From positions 1 through 6,324 of the forward strand of contig JAPKGD010000114.1 in NCBI GenBank assembly GCA_026648125.1: a stretch of DNA of 6,324 bases. The letters run 5' to 3'. The notes below the pieces were generated by a model. That model worked only from the letters and a program-made list of their open reading frames with translations. It ran no database searches and was not told where the DNA came from. Below, piece by piece: positions 1 through 5,131 of the stretch. This DNA comes from Bdellovibrionales bacterium. Lineage in GTDB: Bacteria; Bdellovibrionota; Bdellovibrionia; Bdellovibrionales; UBA1609. The number at the start of each line of letters is the position of its first letter. Positions within the stretch are counted from its first letter, which is position 1. A program made the translations under genes and the position numbers.

Positions 1-18
1 ATATTTGACTCCTAAGCC

Positions 19-47
19 ATGACAAGACTCCTCATAATGATTATGAT
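19..47 (+). promoter_or_regulatory. Sigma-70-type promoter of the 5'-nucleotidase gene
   Basis: A -35 box ATGACA (19-24; five of six match TTGACA) is followed by a 17 bp spacer and a -10 box TATGAT (42-47; five of six match TATAAT). Transcription would start near position 54, giving a leader of about 24 nt that contains the ribosome binding site GGGAG (68-72). The spacing is optimal and the element lies directly upstream of the only plus-strand gene. The boxes are read from sequence; activity is inferred. A second -35-like hexamer, TTGACT (5-10), has no -10 box at a workable distance. Confidence 0.6.
32..46. promoter_or_regulatory. 7-1-7 palindrome overlapping the -10 box; candidate FUR-family operator
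   Basis: The 15 bp sequence TCATAATGATTATGA is a perfect inverted repeat with 7 bp arms around a single central G. FUR-family metalloregulators (Fur, PerR, Zur) bind 7-1-7 boxes: TGATAATNATTATCA for Fur, TTATAATNATTATAA for PerR and TCGTAATNATTACGA for Zur. This site differs from each by one symmetrical pair. It covers most of the -10 box at 42-47, where a bound repressor would block RNA polymerase. The symmetry and location are seen directly; the identity of the regulator is inferred, and an AT-rich palindrome could also occur by chance. Confidence 0.45.
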
Positions 48-77
48 GGCTTCTTGGCCCGGAGCCTGGGAGATTGA

Positions 78-1460
78 ATGGGAAAGGTTTACGTCAACCG
101 AACTCTAAATTTGAAGCGAATCAATTACATTGGTCTCGACATGGACCACACCTTAATTCGCTATAACTCACAAAATTTTGAAGCGCTTGCTCATTCTGTG
201 ATGTTGGAAAAGTTAGTTAAGGAAAAAGGGTATCCCAATACAATTCTCAATTTAAAATTTTCCTTTGACCGTGCCATTCGTGGGTTGGTGATCGACAAAC
301 ATCGTGGCAACGTTCTCAAACTTTCGCGCTACGGCGCTATTCGAGTGAGTTACCATGGGCTCCAGAACCTCGATTTCAATTTTCAAAAAAAGGTCTATAA
401 GTCTTCCTACATCGACATGAGTGATCCCGATTACGATAAGGTGGACACAAGCTTCTCAATTGCGTTTGCTGGGCTGTTTATGCAGCTTATCGAGCTAAAG
501 AAAACATCTGAGCGAGACTCTCTTCCTGATTTCATTACAATTGCGAACGACCTTAATGAGGTCCTCGACCGCGGACATCGCGACGGAAGTCTTAAAAGCG
601 TGGTTCGCTCACGCCTTGAAGATTTCATCGTAAAGGATCCCCATATCGTTGAGGGCCTTGAGCGCTATGTGAAACATGGAAAAAAGGTGTTTATCGTTAC
701 GAATAGTGATTACAGCTATACCAAGCTGCTTCTCGACCATGCCATCAACCCATTTCTCAAAGCGCATAAAAACTGGGCGGATTTGTTCGAGTTTGTAATC
801 ACATCTGCACAAAAACCTAGGTTCTTCTTTGATTCACTCAAATTTTTGCGGATTGATACGAATGATGGATCAATGATTAACCAGGAAGGGCCTTTAACAA
901 AGGGCGTTTATCAAGGAGGCTGTGCCAACGTTTTTACCAATGATCTCAAACTCAACCCTGACGAGATTCTTTATATCGGCGATCATATCTACGGAGATAT
1001 CGTAAGATTGAAGAAGGATTGTGCTTGGAGAACTGCCTTGGTGGTTGAAGAGCTTGGCGATGAAATTGATAAGATCAACGAGGCGGAGCCTACGGTAGAA
1101 AAGATTAATGCTCTCATGGACCAAAAAGTTCCTGTGGAGCGCGAAATTGATAAGTTAATCTCACGGAAGATTGAAAAGGGTGAGTCTCAACTCAGCGAAC
1201 AGATCGATCGTCTTTTAGGTAGCATCTCTGAAATAGACCGCAAAATTGCCCCGCTGATTCAGCAACAGCAAAAGCTGTTTAATCCCTACTGGGGTGAAGT
1301 CATGCGGGTCGGCATTGAAGAAAGTTACTTCGCCTACCAGGTTGAACGATTTGCCTGCGTTTATATGTCTCAGTTGGGAGATTTATTGAGGCTCTCGCCA
1401 AGAACCTACTTTCGCGCACCAAAGCGACCTATGGCTCACGAAATGCAAAGCGATTACTGA
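78..1460 (+). CDS. HAD-superfamily 5'-nucleotidase, cytosolic purine nucleotidase (cN-II) type
   Basis: 460-residue cytoplasmic enzyme predicted to dephosphorylate nucleoside 5'-monophosphates, probably IMP/GMP as in the cN-II family. All four HAD motifs are visible: motif I DMDHTL with nucleophile D21 and acid/base D23; motif II TNS at 208-210; motif III lysine K246 in SAQKPRFF; motif IV GDHIYGD with metal ligands D302 and D307. Family-specific blocks are also present: DKHRGNVLKL (73-82) in the substrate region and a C-terminal FRAPKRPMAHE (445-455) close to the end of animal cN-II. Residues about 330-400 are charged and heptad-like, probably a coiled-coil insertion before the C-terminal block. 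The ATG start is supported by GGGAG five bases upstream and by motif I lying near residue 20, as expected. Its 3' end overlaps the convergent neighbour by 7 bp. Family assignment is firm; substrate preference is inferred. Confidence 0.9.
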   Translation: MGKVYVNRTLNLKRINYIGLDMDHTLIRYNSQNFEALAHSVMLEKLVKEKGYPNTILNLKFSFDRAIRGLVIDKHRGNVLKLSRYGAIRVSYHGLQNLDFNFQKKVYKSSYIDMSDPDYDKVDTSFSIAFAGLFMQLIELKKTSERDSLPDFITIANDLNEVLDRGHRDGSLKSVVRSRLEDFIVKDPHIVEGLERYVKHGKKVFIVTNSDYSYTKLLLDHAINPFLKAHKNWADLFEFVITSAQKPRFFFDSLKFLRIDTNDGSMINQEGPLTKGVYQGGCANVFTNDLKLNPDEILYIGDHIYGDIVRLKKDCAWRTALVVEELGDEIDKINEAEPTVEKINALMDQKVPVEREIDKLISRKIEKGESQLSEQIDRLLGSISEIDRKIAPLIQQQQKLFNPYWGEVMRVGIEESYFAYQVERFACVYMSQLGDLLRLSPRTYFRAPKRPMAHEMQSDY

Positions 1461-2245
1461 GTCACCTCGGGATCAGCCTGCTCGGCCTCAATTCCCTGAT
1501 GTATGAATATAAAGTAATCTCCAAGACCATGGCGCTCAGAGGCCAGCCAATTCTTGCCTGGATCAAGCTTCTTCCGCAGGTACCGCCGCGAGATTTTTGC
1601 CGCCGCACATGCCACATACTCACCACGAGTCGAAGGGGCGACCTGGTCTTCACACGGTGGCTGAAGCTGTTCCAATTCTTCAGAGTTCAATGCAAAACTT
1701 AGCATACTCAATGCCGTCCATGGACGTTTTAATGCGCGCTCCAACTCCTTCGTCAGAGAATCTTCATTTCGGTAGGATGAATGATTAAATGTCGTATGAA
1801 TAACGACCAACCTTCCAAATTCGAGGTGGGTCTTAAGCTCTGACGCCAGCTTAGGTGTCACCTCAGGCCAGCTCAATGTTTTCCTCTTTAATCCGTCAAA
1901 GTTCTTAATTGGTTTCAGGGCAGGGTCTTCATAAAGAGTATCAATTTTCCAGTTGTCTGCCCGTGCCGCTGCCAAAAATCCATTCCAGACTCGATCGTAG
2001 TCTCTGATCCAAGGCGCACTTCCAAGGACGACCATCTTTTCTTGTCTTAAAAAGGGGTGAAAACGACGGTAAATAAGAGCGCCCGCTTCTTCCGGGAGAG
2101 CGTACTCGGAAGGATTGATTTGAGGGATCGGCCGTGGCTTTAATCCCCACTTAATCGCAAAATAAATTGAGATAGAGACGATGAGGGCCAGAGGAATCCA
2201 AACCAAACCCCATCGATTTGATTTTTTGTATCTTAAAACCGGCAT
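1454..2245 (-). CDS. Membrane-anchored protein of unknown function (263 aa)
   Basis: I do not recognise a family. A basic N-terminus (residues 1-12) is followed by one hydrophobic segment at about 13-32, then a soluble remainder. This suggests a single-pass inner-membrane protein with its C-terminal domain in the periplasm. A beta-strand-like MVVLGSAP (71-78) followed by a helix-like stretch, and a second strand RLVVIHTTF (145-153), hint at an alpha/beta fold. The only two cysteines, C198 and C213, lie in the presumed periplasmic part and could form a disulfide. The gene lies 40 bp downstream of the 474-residue gene on the same strand, so co-transcription is likely. The ATG start has no clear Shine-Dalgarno sequence (AAAAGTTCACT precedes it), and a strong stem-loop lies just upstream. 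Its stop codon overlaps the end of the convergent nucleotidase gene. The reading frame is credible from its length, anchor and operon position. Confidence 0.75.
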   Translation of the reverse strand: MPVLRYKKSNRWGLVWIPLALIVSISIYFAIKWGLKPRPIPQINPSEYALPEEAGALIYRRFHPFLRQEKMVVLGSAPWIRDYDRVWNGFLAAARADNWKIDTLYEDPALKPIKNFDGLKRKTLSWPEVTPKLASELKTHLEFGRLVVIHTTFNHSSYRNEDSLTKELERALKRPWTALSMLSFALNSEELEQLQPPCEDQVAPSTRGEYVACAAAKISRRYLRKKLDPGKNWLASERHGLGDYFIFIHQGIEAEQADPEVTQ

Positions 2246-2257
2246 AGTGAACTTTTA

Positions 2258-2295
2258 TAGCGCAGCTTTTGCTCTAGCGCTAGCACTAGAGCAAA
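2258..2295 (-). promoter_or_regulatory. Intergenic stem-loop with an alternative pairing, between the two membrane-protein genes
   Basis: TTTGCTCTAG and CTAGAGCAAA (2286-2295 and 2268-2277) form a perfect 10 bp stem with an 8 nt loop. The 5' arm of the transcript contains the last two sense codons and the TAG stop of the 474-residue gene. A second pairing, TAGCGC (2277-2282) with GCGCTA (2258-2263), uses the loop of the first stem and ends 12 nt before the next start codon. There is no U-tract after the stem, so it does not look like a simple intrinsic terminator. It may modulate RNA processing, stability or translation of the downstream gene, which lacks a good ribosome binding site. The pairing is seen; the function is inferred. 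Confidence 0.5.
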
Positions 2296-3710
2296 TCGCG
2301 AGAAGCGCGATGGGAAAGAACCAATTCCACGGTTTGGGATTGGGGCCTAAACGCCCTCAAAGCCTCGTCCCAACGATCTTCCCGCCAAGGCTCAATCTTT
2401 CTCAGTCGCCGAAGCGTCAAACGTTCCGCAAGTATCTGGTTTGGCAGAGATCTACCAAGCTTTGTGCGCAGAACAGCTGCATTAAGCCAAATAATTCCCA
2501 GGCTTAGATTAGACGAAATAAATCCAGCCATATCACCCTTCAAAAGCTCCTCCATCTGAACTTGGCTGCTCAGATCACACCTAGAAGCGAGAAGCACTGT
2601 AATCTTTGCCGAACTCATAGCGCTGCGACCGGGCGATGGCTGACAACCAAACGCGACGAGATGTCGAACCTCCGGCTTTTCCACATCTGAGCGAAAGGTT
2701 CCGTATTGGCTTTTCCAAAACCAGGCACCATTAAGGTTCACAAGAACGGGTCGGTGAATGAGTGGCATCTCGGGAAGAGAATCTCCGCCGACAATTCCCA
2801 CAAGAGGCGTGTGAATTGATCGCAGGTTTAACTTTTGAGAGATAGATGCAAAAAGTGAATCTCTTCTGTCGGCGTCGACAGTCTGGCTGAGCCAATAGCG
2901 CAAGACCTTAAGCAATGCGTGCGATTCTCCTGCCTTTATATCAATCGGCAAAAATTCATTCGTAAGCAAAGCGGAAGACCTCAACCATGCCCAAAAATTT
3001 CGTCTTTCTCTCCAGCTTAGATTTTCATAGATGAGCCAGAGGCTATTGGCGAGGACAGGTCGTAGAGATGCAATCCCTAAGCTCTCACAATTTTCAATTT
3101 CGTCAATCGCCCTCCAAGGCAATTGGCAATACTCATCAACTCGAGTGGGAAGATCCCCAAAGCGAACTTTGCCGAGAGAGGGAAATGAACCATCCAAAGA
3201 CTCAAGCTCAAATTTTTTATTCGCCACGGATCGAAGGAAATCTGTGAGAACTCGTCGAGAAAAGTCGTCGGTATGAGGATTTAATTGTTTGAGCCAGCTG
3301 ATAAGAACAGCCGTTTGAATCTGAGATTTTGTTTGCGCAGGCACAGCGCCAATAACGACAACCCTTGAGTCACTGAAGAAACTCATCTGCTCAGATCCAG
3401 AAACCGCAACCGTTATGCTATGAGCCGGCGCCGGCCAGACATTCAAAAGCCCATCAAGCGAGGCAAAGCTTTGAGTCACACGCACTGGCTTAGGCAAACG
3501 AGAAGTGCCCATAACGGTAGAGTAGCCGTCTCCACAGCGTGAGATTTCAGTCTGCTCTGAAAATAATATAAACCTGTCTACGATTTGAGAGTCTAGGCAG
3601 ATGGAAGAGAACTCTCCCCATCGAAACAAATAAACGGCACATAATGCCACTGAGGCGCAGGCCACCACCCGAGCTGCGCTTATTACGATCTTACCGATGC
3701 TATCCCTCAT
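2286..3710 (-). CDS. Membrane-anchored protein of unknown function (474 aa)
   Basis: I do not recognise a family. Residues about 8-30 form one hydrophobic segment after a short basic N-terminus, so this is probably a signal anchor or uncleaved signal peptide placing some 440 residues in the periplasm. No lipobox is evident: C18 and C24 lie within the hydrophobic stretch without a clear lipoprotein context. Six further cysteines (38, 59, 195, 208, 356, 378) fall in three close pairs, which suggests disulfides. A strand-like SRVVVIGAVP (115-124) resembles MVVLGSAP in the next gene. The C-terminal third is rich in arginine and tryptophan (RRLRKIEPWREDRW, 434-447). The ATG start is well supported by AGGAG (3715-3719) four bases upstream. 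It is the first gene of a probable two-gene unit with the 263-residue protein, and is separated from HMG-CoA lyase by 112 bp. Function is unknown. Confidence 0.8.
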   Translation of the reverse strand: MRDSIGKIVISAARVVACASVALCAVYLFRWGEFSSICLDSQIVDRFILFSEQTEISRCGDGYSTVMGTSRLPKPVRVTQSFASLDGLLNVWPAPAHSITVAVSGSEQMSFFSDSRVVVIGAVPAQTKSQIQTAVLISWLKQLNPHTDDFSRRVLTDFLRSVANKKFELESLDGSFPSLGKVRFGDLPTRVDEYCQLPWRAIDEIENCESLGIASLRPVLANSLWLIYENLSWRERRNFWAWLRSSALLTNEFLPIDIKAGESHALLKVLRYWLSQTVDADRRDSLFASISQKLNLRSIHTPLVGIVGGDSLPEMPLIHRPVLVNLNGAWFWKSQYGTFRSDVEKPEVRHLVAFGCQPSPGRSAMSSAKITVLLASRCDLSSQVQMEELLKGDMAGFISSNLSLGIIWLNAAVLRTKLGRSLPNQILAERLTLRRLRKIEPWREDRWDEALRAFRPQSQTVELVLSHRASRDLL

Positions 3711-3822
3711 GAAACTCCTACCCCAATGGGAGACCCCAACTCATCTGACGAGCAACCCCCATGCCATAGGAATTCAGCAGCAACTCCCTAGCCTTCCACA
3801 ACCAATTTAAAGAATTTTTAGC

Positions 3823-4731
3823 TCAAATTAAGCTTTTAGGTAGGCCCGCCTGAATAAACCGACCAGGAAGCTTTCGCCCAATCATTTTTTCCAAAGGCTC
3901 TCGCATGGACATAATCGTATCCAAATTTACACCCGTCTTTTCGCCCATACGAGTCAGCATATAAACCAAATCTTCAGTGGCCAGATTGCCGCTTGCACCT
4001 TTGGCATAAGGGCATCCGCCGAGGCCGCCGACACTGGAGTCAAACTTCTTAACACCAAGCTCAAGTCCACTCAAAACATTGGCGAGCGCTGTCCCCCGAG
4101 TATCATGAAAATGCAGGGCCAATTTTTTTGCACCCCCTATGCGCATCGCGGGCTTAACAAGTTCCTTCACTTGCTTTGGCGATGCCACCCCAATCGTATC
4201 TCCAATCGAAACCTCAAATACACCCATATCGAGCATTTTCTCTGTGAGTTTTAATACGCGTTTAAAGGGAACCTTTCCCTCATAAGGACAGCCAAACGCT
4301 GTACTCAGATATCCCCGCACCCGAATTTTATTTTTTTTAGCAACCTTAATGACGTCCTGAAATCGCGAAAAACTCTCAGCAATAGAGCAATTAATATTCT
4401 TAAGAGAAAAGCTCTCACTGCAAGCCCCAAATACAGCAATCTCCTTGACTCCGGCCGCAATGGCATCGGACATGCCTCGTAAGTTTGGAACAAGCACGGA
4501 ATATCTCAGTTTCGATGTTCGTTTCTTGTCGACAAATAATTTTCTACAAAGCTCCGCTGTATTCGCCATTTGCGGAACCCATTGGGGAGAAACAAAGGCT
4601 CCAACTTCAATTCGCTTGAGTCCGGCTTGGGAGAGCCTTTCTATAAGCCAAATCCGATCATCCAACCTCAAAGTCGTCTGCTCGTTTTGAAGGCCATCCC
4701 TCGGCCCTACTTCAACAATTTCAACACTCAT
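3823..4731 (-). CDS. mvaB: Hydroxymethylglutaryl-CoA lyase
   Basis: 302-residue cytoplasmic TIM-barrel enzyme that cleaves 3-hydroxy-3-methylglutaryl-CoA to acetoacetate and acetyl-CoA, the last step of leucine degradation. The length is typical for bacterial forms. The N-terminal VEVGPRDGLQNE carries catalytic R11 and metal ligand D12. E42 lies in IEVGAFVSP, and H207 and H209 in LHFHDT are the metal-binding histidines. The family signature SVGGLGGCPYAKGASGN holds catalytic C240 and ligand N249, so every key residue is present. The start codon overlaps the stop of the biotin carrier gene as ATGA (4 bp), with GGGAG seven bases upstream, so translational coupling is likely. Position after a biotin-dependent carboxylase matches liu-type leucine operons, where this gene is called liuE; hmgL is another name in use. 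The symbol follows family identity, not a traced ortholog. No convincing terminator follows. Confidence 0.95.
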   Translation of the reverse strand: MSVEIVEVGPRDGLQNEQTTLRLDDRIWLIERLSQAGLKRIEVGAFVSPQWVPQMANTAELCRKLFVDKKRTSKLRYSVLVPNLRGMSDAIAAGVKEIAVFGACSESFSLKNINCSIAESFSRFQDVIKVAKKNKIRVRGYLSTAFGCPYEGKVPFKRVLKLTEKMLDMGVFEVSIGDTIGVASPKQVKELVKPAMRIGGAKKLALHFHDTRGTALANVLSGLELGVKKFDSSVGGLGGCPYAKGASGNLATEDLVYMLTRMGEKTGVNLDTIMSMREPLEKMIGRKLPGRFIQAGLPKSLI

Positions 4732-5129
4732 GCCGTGGCTCCCGTCTCACCAATTTTAATCAGTAATTGGTGTAAGGCCACTTGGTCACCGGCTTTACAA
4801 TTTACCGCTTCAATTCTTCCGGAAATGTCTGCGACTAACGTGTATTCCATTTTCATGGCTTCCATCACCACAAGCGGGGCTCCTACCGCGACCTCATGTC
4901 CTGCATTTGCAAAGACCTTGGTCACCTTTCCTGGCATAGGAGCCTGAATCTGACCTGAGTGTGAAGATCCGCTTGCGCCCTGACCCCGCCGCGTCCTTAC
5001 TTCATCATCTTGAGCTGTATAAGTCTGACCTCGCCAATGAAACCATACCACGCCGCGAATCCTCTGACCCCAAACGGGTTCAATACGGCCATTGAGTTCA
5101 ATTTCAAACCGTCTCACCTTTGCCCCCAT
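4728..5129 (-). CDS. Biotin carboxyl carrier protein of an acyl-CoA carboxylase (biotinyl domain)
   Basis: 133 residues from the ATG used here. The C-terminal ~70 residues are a biotinyl domain: MPGKVTKVF opens the fold and EAMKM contains the lysine (K93) that is biotinylated, then shuttles carboxyl groups from biotin carboxylase to the carboxyltransferase. The first ~45 residues (RRFEIELNGRIEP, WFHWRGQTYT) resemble the end of the linker (BT) domain of methylcrotonyl- or propionyl-CoA carboxylase alpha subunits. A Gly/Ser/Gln-rich hinge (about 48-61) separates the two parts. Three starts are possible: TTG at 5141 (no good ribosome site), ATG at 5129 (weak TTGGA upstream), and GTG at 5117, which overlaps the upstream TGA as GTGA with GGGGG five bases before it. 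All keep the biotinyl domain. It may be a detached C-terminus of the upstream carboxylase, separated by a frame change at a G run. Free AccB is less likely because of the BT-like N-terminus. Confidence 0.88.
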   Translation of the reverse strand: MGAKVRRFEIELNGRIEPVWGQRIRGVVWFHWRGQTYTAQDDEVRTRRGQGASGSSHSGQIQAPMPGKVTKVFANAGHEVAVGAPLVVMEAMKMEYTLVADISGRIEAVNCKAGDQVALHQLLIKIGETGATA

Positions 5130-5131
5130 TG
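5114..5131 (-). other. Overlap of the carboxylase and biotin carrier frames at a G5 run
   Basis: On the coding strand this reads CAATGGGGGCAAAGGTGA. The carboxylase frame gives Q-W-G-Q-R-stop, while the biotin carrier frame gives M-G-A-K-V. Adding one G to the five-G run (5123-5127) would turn the two frames into one continuous protein through W-G-A-K-V-R-R. There is no canonical -1 slippery heptamer, since only the first codon of a G-GGG-CAA slip re-pairs well. The layout is compatible with a genuine gene split using coupled starts, a programmed or phase-variable slip, or an indel error. Confidence 0.6.

Noticed and set aside
48..66. Small hairpin GGCTTC / GGAGCC before the nucleotidase ribosome site
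   Set aside because: A 6 bp stem including a G-U pair, and the inferred transcription start near 54 would remove most of the first arm.
2181..2507. Plus-strand open frame of 108 codons
   Set aside because: It is antisense to the ends of both membrane-protein genes, has no ribosome site, and its translation has no domain or signal; it spans the intergenic hairpin by chance.
3711..3822. Promoter in the 112 bp gap before the 474-residue gene
   Set aside because: No -35/-10 pair with 16-18 bp spacing was found. A separate promoter is plausible from the gap size but cannot be placed from sequence.
3810..3838. AGCT repeat with T-rich flanks after HMG-CoA lyase, considered as a terminator
   Set aside because: The arms are only 4 bp, AGCT is self-complementary, and the next pair is mismatched; the flanks are generally AT-rich rather than a clear U-tract.
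4570..4947. Plus-strand open frame of 125 codons
   Set aside because: It lies wholly antisense to HMG-CoA lyase and the biotin carrier, whose identities are certain, and shows no recognisable protein features.
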